From Actinoplanes philippinensis (GTDB lineage Bacteria > Actinomycetota > Actinomycetes > Mycobacteriales > Micromonosporaceae), in assembly GCF_900113015.1 (NCBI RefSeq), contig NZ_FONV01000010.1, positions 186,001-250,000 of the forward strand: a stretch of 64,000 nucleotides of DNA, in the 5' to 3' direction. A program made the translations under genes and the position numbers. The notes under the pieces are model-generated. The model was not told the DNA's origin. It searched no databases and was given only the letters and a program-made list of their open reading frames with translations. Numbering within the stretch: the stretch's first letter is position 1; each line of letters starts with the position of its first letter. Positions 49,285 to 57,764 of this stretch are shown here, piece after piece.

Positions 49285-51114
49285 TCAGGATCGGTAGTAC
49301 GTGCGGATCGTCGTGTACTTCACGTTGCCCGCTTTGTCGTACGCCCGGATCCGGACCTTCATGGTCTTCTTCTGGCTCGCCACCTTGAAGCTGAGCACGT
49401 AGCCCGCCGTGGTGTCCTTCGCCACGACCTTCCCGTTCACGATCAGCTCGACCTTGCTGATCCCGGATTTGTCGGCCGCTTTCGCGTACACCTTGACCGT
49501 GCCCTTGACCCGGGCCTTGTTCGCCGGGGCCTTGGTGATCGAGACGGTGGGCGCGAGGTTGTCGGCGGTGTACCACCGGGCCGGGAGCCAGACGTGGTTG
49601 CCGGCCTTGTCGTAGACCAGCAGCTGGACCTTGACCACGCCGTTGCGGGAGCCGGTCTTGAGGACCGGGGCGAACGGGGCGACGTAGTCCCAGCTGTGCC
49701 ACTTGCCGTCGACGTAGAGGTTCACGTTCCGGATGCCGAACCAGTCGTCGGTCAGGCCGGTCGGGGTGATCGCCACGTTCCCGCGCACCTTGGCGTTCGC
49801 CGCCGGGGTGAAGCCGGTGGCGGTCGGCGACTTCGTGTCGGTCCCCCGGGTCAGCGCGGCCGCGGCGTCGACCGTGCCGTACTGCGTCCAGTTGTTGTCC
49901 TTGCGCGCCGAGCTGATGATCGCGTAGCGCAGCGACCCGCCCGAGTAGGTGGGGTGCTGCGAGGCGACCAGCGCGGCCACGCCGGCGACCAGCGGCGCCG
50001 AGAACGACGTGCCCTGGACCGCGTAGTCGTCGTAGACCAGCGCGCCGGTCCTCGGGTCGTACTCCTTGACCCAGCACGACTGCCGGCTGTCCCAGCAATA
50101 GACGCCGTTGTTCTTCATGGCCGCGGTGATGCCGGGCGCCGCGACGTCCACCCAGTTGCCGTAGTTGGAGAACCAGGTGCGGGCCGTGCCGCCGGTCCGG
50201 GTGTCGGTCGCGCCCACGGCGAGCACGTCGGCGTACGCCGCCGGGTAGCTCCACCTGGTGGTGCTCTCGTTGCCGGCCGCGGCCACCACCAGCACGCCCT
50301 TGCCGTTGGCGTAGGCCACCGCGTCCTTGAGCACCGCCGAGGTGGCCGTGCCGCCGAGCGACAGGTTGATGATCTTCGCCCCCTTCTGGGCGGCGTAGAT
50401 GATGCCCTTGGCGATGTCCGAGTGGAAGCCGTCGCCGTTCCGGTCGAGCGCCTTCACCGGCAGGATCTTGCACTGGGCGCAGACCCCGGCCATGCCCTTG
50501 CCGTTGTTCGGTGTCGCGGCGATCAGCGAGGACACCATCGTGCCGTGGCCCTCGTCGTCCCACGTGTTGCTGTCGCCGTTGGCGAAGTCGTACCCGGGCA
50601 GCACCTTGCCGGCCAGGTCGCCGTAGGTGTTGACGCCGGTGTCCACGACCGCGACCGTGATCGCCGACCCGGTGGTGGTGTCCCACGCGGCCGGCACGTT
50701 CATCTGCGCGAGCTCGGGCTGGCGGTTCTGCGCGATCCAGGGGTCGTTCGGGGTCACATCGGACTTCTTGACGCGCGGGTCGACCTGCACGTACTCGACG
50801 TTCGGGTCGGCCTTGAGGGCCGCGGTCACGGCCGAGAGTCGGCCGCTCGGCACCTCGATCGCCTTCGCCCGGATCTCACCGAGCAGGCGGCGGGCCGTGG
50901 TGTCGCCGTCGGCCGTCGGCAGACCGAGCCGCTGCAGGCTGGGCAGGGTGACGTCGGCCGCGACGCCGGCCCGCAGGCCGACCAGCAGACGACTCGGAAG
51001 GGCTTGGATGGAACCGGTCACCGCGGCGCCGGCGACCGGGGCGAGGATCACTCCGGCGGCCATGGCGGTAACGGCGGCGAGACCTGTGACGATCCGCCGT
51101 CGAGTGGAATTCAT
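49285..51114 (-). CDS. Secreted subtilisin-like serine protease (S8) with C-terminal Ig-like domains
   Basis: 609 residues from ATG 51114 (GGGAGGC upstream; the longer frame has no site). A signal peptide (VTGLAAVTAMAAGVILAPVAGA) is followed by an inhibitor-type propeptide (about 35-115) and the protease domain: Asp158 in VAVVDTGVN, His190 in EGHGTMVSS, oxyanion Asn282 in AAAGNES and Ser370 in GTSFSAP. The last 200 residues form two Ig-like repeats (VRGNVAITPTGLTDDWFGIRNVNLYVDG and VKGTVKVYAKAADKSGISKVELIVNG). It is an extracellular protease. Its upstream region is shared with the divergent LCP gene. Confidence 0.94.
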   Translation of the reverse strand: MNSTRRRIVTGLAAVTAMAAGVILAPVAGAAVTGSIQALPSRLLVGLRAGVAADVTLPSLQRLGLPTADGDTTARRLLGEIRAKAIEVPSGRLSAVTAALKADPNVEYVQVDPRVKKSDVTPNDPWIAQNRQPELAQMNVPAAWDTTTGSAITVAVVDTGVNTYGDLAGKVLPGYDFANGDSNTWDDEGHGTMVSSLIAATPNNGKGMAGVCAQCKILPVKALDRNGDGFHSDIAKGIIYAAQKGAKIINLSLGGTATSAVLKDAVAYANGKGVLVVAAAGNESTTRWSYPAAYADVLAVGATDTRTGGTARTWFSNYGNWVDVAAPGITAAMKNNGVYCWDSRQSCWVKEYDPRTGALVYDDYAVQGTSFSAPLVAGVAALVASQHPTYSGGSLRYAIISSARKDNNWTQYGTVDAAAALTRGTDTKSPTATGFTPAANAKVRGNVAITPTGLTDDWFGIRNVNLYVDGKWHSWDYVAPFAPVLKTGSRNGVVKVQLLVYDKAGNHVWLPARWYTADNLAPTVSITKAPANKARVKGTVKVYAKAADKSGISKVELIVNGKVVAKDTTAGYVLSFKVASQKKTMKVRIRAYDKAGNVKYTTIRTYYRS

Positions 51115-51208
51115 TCTCGGACAGCCTCCCCGTGGGCGATCCGCCGCGGACCGGCGAATCGCCGAGCCAGCGTACCGGTGATCTTGAATTTCGCAATAGC
51201 CCACGGCA

Positions 51209-51237
51209 TTGAGCGTTACCGCGCTGTCATTTACTGT
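51209..51237 (+). promoter_or_regulatory. Promoter of leaderless LCP gene
   Basis: TTGAGC (51209-51214), 17-nt spacer, TACTGT (51232-51237). The -10 ends 7 nt before ATG 51245 and no ribosome-binding site precedes that ATG, so translation probably starts at the mRNA 5' end. Confidence 0.65.
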
Positions 51238-51244
51238 TCCGGCT

Positions 51245-52339
51245 ATGCGGAACAGCAAGATCACCTGGTCGATCGTGGCCGGCGTCGCATTGGCCCTGAT
51301 CGCCGGAGTCGGCGTGGCCATCGCGGTGAGCCGGCGCTCGTCCGGGCCGGCCGCCGCGCCGGTCGTGTCGGGCAGTGCCGCCCCGCTCGTGAGCGTCACG
51401 CCGAGCGCGTCACCCGCACCGTCGCCCGGCGCGGACATCAAGGGCCCGCTCGATCTGGTGCTGATCGGCGTCGACACCCGGGTGAGCATCCCCGACTGGG
51501 AGCCGCACGCCGACACGATCATGCTGTTGCATGTGGAGGCGGATCTGAAGTCCGCATATCTGTATTCGCTGCCCCGAGACCTGCGAGTGGACATTCCGGC
51601 GTACCGGAAGTCCGGGTTCGGCGGTGGAAAACACAAGATCACCGAGGCGATGAGTCGTGGCTCGCGCATTCCGGGGTCGGACAAGAAAAGCGTCGAGCAG
51701 GGTTACGAGCTGCTCACGAAAACTCTCAGCGCGTACACCGGGATCAAGAACTTCCAGGGTGGCGCGATCCTGAATTTCGGTGGGCTGGACAAGCTGGTCG
51801 ACAAGCTCGGCGGCATCGACCTGAAGATCGACCAGAAGGTGAAGTCGCGGCACCGTAAGCCGGACGGTTCGATGCGGACGCTCTCCGGCGGCGACTACAT
51901 CGGACCGCAGGCCACCTACCAGCCCGGCACCCGGCACCTGGTCGGCTGGCAGGCGATCGACTACGCCCGGCAGCGGTACGGCCTGCCGAACGGTGACTAC
52001 GACCGGCAGCGGCACCAGCGGCAGATGGTCGAGGCGATCCTGGCCAAGGCGCTGACCCAGGGTCTCAGCGACCCGGCGAAGCTGCGCCCGGTGATCGACG
52101 CGCTCGGGAAGTCGCTCGTCTACGTGGGCGGGCGTACCCCGTTCGAGTACGCCTACGCGCTCCGCGATCTCACGCCCGACAAGATCACCACGGTCACCCT
52201 GCCCGGCGAGGGGGTCGGCAGCGGCGGCGGCTACCTCGGTGAGCAGCTCAAGGACGAGGGACGCGGGTTCATCAAGGCGCTCGCCAAGGGTGATCACCGC
52301 CAATACCTCGCAGCACACCCCAAAATGGTCGACAAGTAG
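51245..52339 (+). CDS. LytR-CpsA-Psr (LCP) family glycopolymer ligase
   Basis: 364 residues from ATG 51245 (leaderless promoter immediately upstream). One N-terminal membrane helix (ITWSIVAGVALALIAGVGVAIAV) anchors an extracellular LCP domain: LDLVLIGVDTR (catalytic-site Asp/Arg), DTIMLLHVEADLKSAYLYSLPRDLRVDIP (metal and pyrophosphate-binding Asp and Arg), and the C-terminal WQAIDYARQRYGLPNGDYDRQRHQRQMVEAIL with the conserved Arg residues. LCP enzymes attach undecaprenyl-pyrophosphate-linked glycopolymers to peptidoglycan. It could process wall polymers such as those of the 1-8 kb cluster, but there is no direct link. Confidence 0.93.
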   Translation: MRNSKITWSIVAGVALALIAGVGVAIAVSRRSSGPAAAPVVSGSAAPLVSVTPSASPAPSPGADIKGPLDLVLIGVDTRVSIPDWEPHADTIMLLHVEADLKSAYLYSLPRDLRVDIPAYRKSGFGGGKHKITEAMSRGSRIPGSDKKSVEQGYELLTKTLSAYTGIKNFQGGAILNFGGLDKLVDKLGGIDLKIDQKVKSRHRKPDGSMRTLSGGDYIGPQATYQPGTRHLVGWQAIDYARQRYGLPNGDYDRQRHQRQMVEAILAKALTQGLSDPAKLRPVIDALGKSLVYVGGRTPFEYAYALRDLTPDKITTVTLPGEGVGSGGGYLGEQLKDEGRGFIKALAKGDHRQYLAAHPKMVDK

Positions 52340-52345
52340 TGGCCG

Positions 52346-52351
52346 TACCCT
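52346..52351 (+). promoter_or_regulatory. -10 element of M1 peptidase gene
   Basis: TACCCT ends 7 nt before ATG 52359, with no Shine-Dalgarno sequence between, indicating a leaderless transcript separate from the upstream LCP gene. Confidence 0.4.
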
Positions 52352-52358
52352 CGATGAC

Positions 52359-53750
52359 ATGAGGGTTTGGGCGGTCGGACTGGTTCTGCTGGTGGCGGGG
52401 TGCTCGGCGGCGACACCCGGCCCCACTCCGAGCCCGGTCTTCAGCGCCGGGGCCGATGGGGCCGGCGATCCGTACTTCCCGAAATACGGCAACGGCGGCT
52501 ACGACGTCGGCGGCTACGACCTGTCGCTGCGCTACGACCCGTCGTCCGGGCGGCTGGAGGGCACGGCCGCCATCACGGCCACCGCCACCCAGGACCTGTC
52601 CCGTTTCAACCTCGACCTGGCCGGGCTCAGCGCCACCGCGGTCACCGTGGAGGGCGTCACCGCCCGGTTCTCCGCCGAGGGCGCCGAGCTGGTGGTGACC
52701 CCGGCCACCGGGATTCCGAGCGGCCGCGGGTTCACCGCAGTCGTCGCCTACGCCGGCGTCCCCGCCCCCACCGGGACCGACACGCTCGGCACCGGCGGCT
52801 GGCTCCGCAACGGCCGCGAGGGCGCTGTCGCGCTGGGCCAGCCGGAGTCGGCGAGCACCTGGTTCCCGGTCAACGACCACCCGTCGGACAAGGCGACGTT
52901 CCGGCTGGCGATGACCGTGCCGGACGGGGTCGAGGTGATCGCCAACGGCGTTCCCGGGCCGAAGGACACCGTGGGCGGCTGGACCACCTGGCGCTGGGCC
53001 GAGTCGTCGCCGATGGCCAGTTACCTCGCCACCGTCGTGATCGGGCAGTACCGGATCACCGAGAGCACCCACGCCGGGCGCCCGATGGTCATCGCGGTGC
53101 CCGAGTCGTTGCCGGCCGACGGCGCGGCCGCGAAGTCGCTGGCCCGTACCGGCGAGATCACCGACTTCCTGGAGACGCAGTTCGGGCCGTACCCGTTCGA
53201 CGCCAACGGCGGGGTCGTCGTCGACGAGGACCGGATCCGCTACGCGCTGGAGACGCAGTCGCGCCCGGTCTACGGCAACACGTTCTTCCTGACCGGCGAG
53301 AACACCGGCGTCGTCGCGCACGAGCTGGCCCACCAGTGGTTCGGCGACAGCGTCGCCCTCGCCCGCTGGCAGGACATCTGGCTCAACGAGGGCTTCGCGA
53401 CCTACGCCGAGTGGCTCTGGTCGGAGCATCTCGGCCAGCAGACCGCGCAGCAGATCTTCGACCGGCGTTACGCGGGCTTCAGCTGGGCCGAGACCCCCGG
53501 CGACCCGACCGTGCGCGGCCTCTTCAGCAACGCCGTCTACCAGCGCGGTGGCATGACCGTCCACGCGCTGCGCAAGACCCTCGGCGACGACGCCTTCTTC
53601 ACACTGGTCAAGTCGTGGACCGCCGAGCACCGCGACGGCAACGTCACCACCGATCAGTTCATCAAGGCGGCCTCCACCGCGGCGGGCCGCGACCTGAGCA
53701 CGTTCTTCGAGGCGTGGCTCACCGCGAAGACCCAACCCCCGAAACCCTGA
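52359..53750 (+). CDS. M1-family metallopeptidase lipoprotein
   Basis: 463 residues from ATG 52359. MRVWAVGLVLLVAGCSAATP is a lipoprotein signal (lipobox VAGC). The N-terminal beta-sandwich (about 40-230) precedes the thermolysin-like domain: zinc motif HELAHQWFGDS (His321, Glu322, His325) and Glu344 in WLNEGFATYAEWL. The exopeptidase motif reads IRYALETQSRP in place of GAMEN, as in other secreted actinobacterial members. It lacks the large C-terminal helical domain of aminopeptidase N, ending after DLSTFFEAWL, so it is a short form. It would cleave peptides at the cell surface. Confidence 0.92.
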   Translation: MRVWAVGLVLLVAGCSAATPGPTPSPVFSAGADGAGDPYFPKYGNGGYDVGGYDLSLRYDPSSGRLEGTAAITATATQDLSRFNLDLAGLSATAVTVEGVTARFSAEGAELVVTPATGIPSGRGFTAVVAYAGVPAPTGTDTLGTGGWLRNGREGAVALGQPESASTWFPVNDHPSDKATFRLAMTVPDGVEVIANGVPGPKDTVGGWTTWRWAESSPMASYLATVVIGQYRITESTHAGRPMVIAVPESLPADGAAAKSLARTGEITDFLETQFGPYPFDANGGVVVDEDRIRYALETQSRPVYGNTFFLTGENTGVVAHELAHQWFGDSVALARWQDIWLNEGFATYAEWLWSEHLGQQTAQQIFDRRYAGFSWAETPGDPTVRGLFSNAVYQRGGMTVHALRKTLGDDAFFTLVKSWTAEHRDGNVTTDQFIKAASTAAGRDLSTFFEAWLTAKTQPPKP

Positions 53751-53865
53751 TCTTTCGGTACGACCCACGCAGGGCCCCGAGCCTGTCCCCGCGACGGGGC
53801 TGCCACTCGCGACCGAGACGCGGCCGCCGGGCTGATGCGGCTCTCACCGTGACAGACTGCCCGCT

Positions 53866-54537
53866 GTGGATCACGAACTGTCCCCGGCCGCACAGGCGAT
53901 GAGTGACCACCTGGCCGCGCGGTTCCCCGATGCCGAGCTGACGATCCTGCCGCCGGCCCCGGGCCGGATCAGCAGCCGGATGTCGCTGCATGTGGCCCGG
54001 CTGAAACTGCCGCGGTTCGGGTGGGTCTACGCCACCACCGGGTTGTGGGACGCCACTCAGAAGCACGGGCATGCCCTGGAGTTCGTGCTCTACGCCTCGA
54101 TTCCCGAGGACGACCTGCACGTCGAGACGTTGACGATGACCGCCTGGTATCACGCCCTCGGCGGCGACCACGAACTCGACCTCGGCCACACCGTCCCGAT
54201 CGGGCGTCCCTGGCTACCCGGTTCGTCCTGCGACCACCTGCTGGTCAGCCTGCCCTATCCGTGGGGGCCCGAGCTGGAGCAGTGCGAACTCCCGGGCGGG
54301 CACGCCCGCGTGCTCTGGCTGTTGCCGATCACCGAGGCCGAGAAGATCTACCGCCATCAGAACGATCTCGAAGCCCTGGAGCAGCGGCTGGAGGACGCCG
54401 GGATCATCCCCTTCGACCCGCACCGGACCTCGGTGGTCGCCGAAGACGAGATCGGCGGACTCCCGAGGAAGGGAGTCCGCCGATTTCTGAGACGAATCAG
54501 TGGTCGAGGACCAGCGAGACCTTCTGGAACTCCTTGA
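53866..54537 (+). CDS. Suppressor-of-fused (SUFU) domain protein
   Basis: 223 residues from GTG 53866. Residues 1-180 fit the SUFU-like domain: HVARLKLPRFGWVYATTGLWDATQKHGHALEFVLYA, GHTVPIGRPWLPGSSCDHLLVSLPYPWGPELE and VLWLLPITEAEKIYRH. Bacterial members are often immunity or interaction proteins of unknown role. The last 30 residues (GLPRKGVRRFLRRISGRG) are encoded by DNA that also forms a terminator hairpin for the convergent guaB3 gene, and the two coding regions overlap by 41 nt. An earlier natural end cannot be excluded, but there is no in-frame stop before 54537. Confidence 0.8.
   Translation: MDHELSPAAQAMSDHLAARFPDAELTILPPAPGRISSRMSLHVARLKLPRFGWVYATTGLWDATQKHGHALEFVLYASIPEDDLHVETLTMTAWYHALGGDHELDLGHTVPIGRPWLPGSSCDHLLVSLPYPWGPELEQCELPGGHARVLWLLPITEAEKIYRHQNDLEALEQRLEDAGIIPFDPHRTSVVAEDEIGGLPRKGVRRFLRRISGRGPARPSGTP
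54454..54481 (-). terminator. guaB3 terminator inside the SUFU coding region
   Basis: GGCGGACTCCC/GGGAGTCCGCC, an 11-bp perfect stem with a 6-nt loop, begins 15 nt beyond the guaB3 stop and lies wholly inside the SUFU gene. Confidence 0.78.
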
Positions 54538-55615
54538 CGTCCCGGTAACCGCACTTGGCCATCGCCCGCTTCAAGCCGCCGAAGAGGTTGAGCTGGCCGT
54601 TGGCGCTGTTGGCCGGCCCGTAGAGGACCTCCTCCAGGGTGCCGTCGGGCTCGCCGGCGATGCAGAAACCGCCGCGCGGCAGAGCCGGGTGCGATGCCGC
54701 CGAATGCCACCACGCGCCACCGGCCGGAGCGCCCTCGGCCAGCGACAGCGGCTCACCGAGCATCACCGCGTCGGCGCCGCAGCCGATCGCCTTGGCGATG
54801 TCACCGCTGGTGGCGATGCCGCCGTCGGCGATCAGGTGCACGTAGCGGCCACCGGTCTCGTCCAGGTAGTCGCGGCGCGCGGCGGCGGCGTCGGCGATCG
54901 CGGTGGCCATCGGCACCCGGATGCCGAGGACCGTGTCGGTGGTGGACCACTCGTCGGCGCCGACACCGACGATGACGCCGGCCGCGCCGGTCCGCATCAG
55001 GTGCAGGGCCGTCTTGTAGTCGGTGCAGCCACCGACGATGACCGGCAGGTCCAGGTCGGCGATGAACTCCTTGAGGTTGAGCGGCTCGTCCGTCGTGGAC
55101 ACGTGCTCGGCCGACACCAGGGTGCCCTGGATGACGAGCAGGTCGACGCCCGCGTCCAGCACCACCGGCGCGAGCGCCAGGGTGTGCTGCGGCGACACCC
55201 GGACGGCAGTGGTCACGCCGGACGCCCGGATCTCCCGGACCCGCTCGGCGATCAGCTCCGGCTTGATCGGCTCGGCGTAGACCTCCTGCAGACGCCGGGT
55301 GGCGTCGGCGTCCTCGTCGAGCGAGGCCAGCTCCTCGAGAATCTTGCGGGGGTCCTCATACCGCGTCCAGAGGCCCTCGGCGTTGAGCACGCCCAAGCCG
55401 CCGAGCCGGCCCAGGGCGATCACCGACTCGGGGCTCTGGGTGGCGTCCGACGGGTGCGCGACGCAGGGGATCTTGAAGGGGTACGCGTCGAGCTTCCACT
55501 CGGTCGACACGTCGTCGACGTCACGGGTACGACGGCTCGGAACGATGGCGATGTCGTCCAGGTGGTAGCCGCGCTGGGCGGTCTTACCGAGGCCGATCTC
55601 CACGACGTCACGCAT
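54497..55615 (-). CDS. guaB3: GuaB3-type IMP dehydrogenase family protein
   Basis: 372 residues from ATG 55615, for which AAAGGA is at 9-nt spacing; the TTG at 55624 is too close to it. A CBS-less member of the IMPDH barrel family: VEIGLGKTAQRGYHLDDIAIVPSRRTRDV, VAHPSDATQSPESVIALGRLGGLGVLNAEGL, VGGCTDYKTALHLMRTGAAGVIVGVG and HLIADGGIATSGDIAKAIGCGADAVMLGEPL. The catalytic Cys loop of true IMPDH is not evident, as in other actinobacterial GuaB3 proteins, whose activity has been debated (some act as GMP reductase). It is 20 nt downstream of guaB in one operon, as in mycobacteria. Confidence 0.93.
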   Translation of the reverse strand: MRDVVEIGLGKTAQRGYHLDDIAIVPSRRTRDVDDVSTEWKLDAYPFKIPCVAHPSDATQSPESVIALGRLGGLGVLNAEGLWTRYEDPRKILEELASLDEDADATRRLQEVYAEPIKPELIAERVREIRASGVTTAVRVSPQHTLALAPVVLDAGVDLLVIQGTLVSAEHVSTTDEPLNLKEFIADLDLPVIVGGCTDYKTALHLMRTGAAGVIVGVGADEWSTTDTVLGIRVPMATAIADAAAARRDYLDETGGRYVHLIADGGIATSGDIAKAIGCGADAVMLGEPLSLAEGAPAGGAWWHSAASHPALPRGGFCIAGEPDGTLEEVLYGPANSANGQLNLFGGLKRAMAKCGYRDVKEFQKVSLVLDH

Positions 55616-55635
55616 GACTGGCAATCCTTTGGTTG

Positions 55636-57123
55636 TTAGCGCGAGTGGTAGTTCGGAGCCTCGACTGTCATCTGGATGTCGTGCGGGTGGCTCTCCTTGA
55701 GGCCGGCCGCCGTGATCCGGATGAGCTGACCGCGCTCCTGCAGGTCGGTGATGGTCTCCGCGCCGGCGTAACCCATCGCCAGCCGCACCCCGCCGACCAG
55801 CTGGCCGACCACCCGGGAGAGCGGGCCACGGTAGGGCACCTGCCCCTCGACACCCTCCGGCACCAGCTTCTCCTCCGGCACGTCGTGCTGGAAGTAGCGG
55901 TCCTTCGAGTACGACTTGGCCTGGCCCCGGGACTGCATGGCGCCGAGCGAGCCCATCCCCCGGTACGACTTGAACTGCTTGCCGTTCACGAAGATCAGCT
56001 CACCGGGGCTCTCCTCCGAGCCGGCCAGCAGACCACCGAGCATCACCGCGTTGGCGCCGGCGACCAGAGCCTTGGCGATGTCGCCGCTGTACTGAATACC
56101 CCCGTCGCCGATCACCGGGACACCGGCCGGCTTGCAGGCGCGGGCCGCCTCCATGATCGCGGTGATCTGCGGCACACCGACGCCCGCGACGATCCGGGTG
56201 GTGCAGATCGCGCCCGGCCCGACCCCGACCTTCACCGCGTCGGCGCCGGCCTCGACCATCGCCTTGGCGCCCGCGTAGGTCGCCACGTTGCCGCCGACGA
56301 TGTCGGTGACGGTGTCCTTCTTCAACCGGGCGATCATGTCGAGCACCTGGCGCTGGTGACCGTGCGAGGTGTCCACGATGATCACATCGACTCCGGCGTC
56401 GATCAGGCCGCGGGCCCGCTTGTACGAGTCGTCGCCGACCCCGACCGCCGCGGCCACCCGCAGCCGGCCCTGCTCGTCCTTCGTCGCGTCCGGGTACTGC
56501 TCGGATTTCGTGAAGTCCTTCACCGTGATCAGCCCGCGCAGCCGGCCCTGCTCGTCGACGAGCGGCAGCTTCTCCACCTTGTGGCGGCGCAGCAGGTCGA
56601 GCGCCTCCGCCTTGGTCACCCCGACCGGCGCGGTGAACAGCGGCGACTTGGTCATCACGTCGCGGACCTTGGCGCTCGCGTCGGTGACGAACCGCATGTC
56701 ACGGTTGGTCACTATGCCGACCAGCTTGCCCTCGCCCTCGACGACCGGGACGCCGGAGATGCGGTACTTGGCGCAGAGGGCGTCGACCTGGCCGAGAGTG
56801 TCGTCCGGGCTGCAGGTGATCGGGTTGGTGATCATGCCGGACTCGGACCGCTTCACCAGGTCGACCTGAGCCGCCTGGTCCTCCGCGGAGAGATTGCGGT
56901 GCAGCACGCCGATGCCGCCCTCACGCGCCATGGCGATCGCCATGCGCGCCTCGGTCACCGTGTCCATCGCCGCGGACAGCAGCGGGATCGTGAGCTCGAC
57001 GTTACGGGTCAGGCGCGTGACCGTGTTGACCCGGCTGGGCACCACATCCGACTCGCCTGGCTGCAACAGCACATCGTCGAACGTGAGGCCGAGAGGAACG
57101 GTGCGAGCGCTGTCAGTTTCCAC
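55636..57123 (-). CDS. guaB: IMP dehydrogenase
   Basis: 495 residues, GTG start at 57123. It oxidises IMP to XMP, the committed step to guanine nucleotides. The barrel begins GLTFDDVLLQPGESDVVPS. Two CBS domains are inserted at about 95-215 (ITCSPDDTLGQVDALCAKYRISGVPVVEGEGKLVGIVTNRD and FTAPVGVTKAEALDLLRRHKVEKLPLVDEQGRLRGLITVKD). The catalytic loop is KVGVGPGAICTTRIVAGVG, with Cys, and the mobile flap has YRGMGSLGAMQSRG. Guanine-nucleotide genes guaA and guaB3 are nearby. Confidence 0.97.
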   Translation of the reverse strand: METDSARTVPLGLTFDDVLLQPGESDVVPSRVNTVTRLTRNVELTIPLLSAAMDTVTEARMAIAMAREGGIGVLHRNLSAEDQAAQVDLVKRSESGMITNPITCSPDDTLGQVDALCAKYRISGVPVVEGEGKLVGIVTNRDMRFVTDASAKVRDVMTKSPLFTAPVGVTKAEALDLLRRHKVEKLPLVDEQGRLRGLITVKDFTKSEQYPDATKDEQGRLRVAAAVGVGDDSYKRARGLIDAGVDVIIVDTSHGHQRQVLDMIARLKKDTVTDIVGGNVATYAGAKAMVEAGADAVKVGVGPGAICTTRIVAGVGVPQITAIMEAARACKPAGVPVIGDGGIQYSGDIAKALVAGANAVMLGGLLAGSEESPGELIFVNGKQFKSYRGMGSLGAMQSRGQAKSYSKDRYFQHDVPEEKLVPEGVEGQVPYRGPLSRVVGQLVGGVRLAMGYAGAETITDLQERGQLIRITAAGLKESHPHDIQMTVEAPNYHSR

Positions 57124-57237
57124 AGATCATTCCCTAGAGAAGAGGCGGAGTTCATCATCCTACCCATCCCGGCCGGGGCACCCGGGCGGCGGACAGAACG
57201 TGCGGGCCAGCACACACACTCGGGAGGTGAGTACGGT

Positions 57238-57645
57238 ATGGGGGTGCAAGATGAGCCGATCGACCCGTTCAACGGCGACCCTACCGACCCGGCCGCCGGT
57301 CTCGACGACCTCAACGAGGACGCCGAGTCCGAACCGCTGACCGAGGACGAGCGGCAGGACGTCCTGGAGGACCTCTCCGACCTGGAGATCTATCAGGCGC
57401 TGCTCAGTCCGACGGGCATCCGCGGGCTGGTGATCGAGTGCGAGGACTGCCACGAGCCGCACTACTTCGACTGGGACCTGCTCCGGGGCAACCTGCGCCA
57501 CCTGCTGAGCAGCGGCCGCCCACGGGTGCACGAGCCCGCCTACGACCCCGACCCCGACCACTACGTCACGTGGGAGTATGCCCGCGGCTACGCCGACGGC
57601 GTCCACGACACCCTGACCGAGGGCAGCGACGACGAGGCGCCGTAG
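57238..57645 (+). CDS. DUF5319 protein
   Basis: 135 residues from ATG 57238 with GGGAGGTGAG upstream; the long frame before it is antisense to guaB. The protein is very acidic, with a central IRGLVIECEDCHEPHYFDWDLLRGNLRHLL segment holding a CxxC pair (Cys68, Cys71), and ends WEYARGYADGVHDTL. It is a conserved actinobacterial family always near guaB (Rv3412 in M. tuberculosis). Function is unknown; the CxxC suggests metal or redox sensing. Divergent from guaB. In mycobacteria an anti-sigma/sigma-D pair follows; it is absent here. Confidence 0.88.
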   Translation: MGVQDEPIDPFNGDPTDPAAGLDDLNEDAESEPLTEDERQDVLEDLSDLEIYQALLSPTGIRGLVIECEDCHEPHYFDWDLLRGNLRHLLSSGRPRVHEPAYDPDPDHYVTWEYARGYADGVHDTLTEGSDDEAP

Positions 57646-57764
57646 TTTTTCCGGCGTGACAGCGGCCACCGCATTCGGCCCGGCGGTCGCGCTGCGGCCG
57701 TGAGCATGCAGAAACGCCGCGGCGACAGCCACGGCGCTCTGCGTAGTTCGTACGATCACATGGT

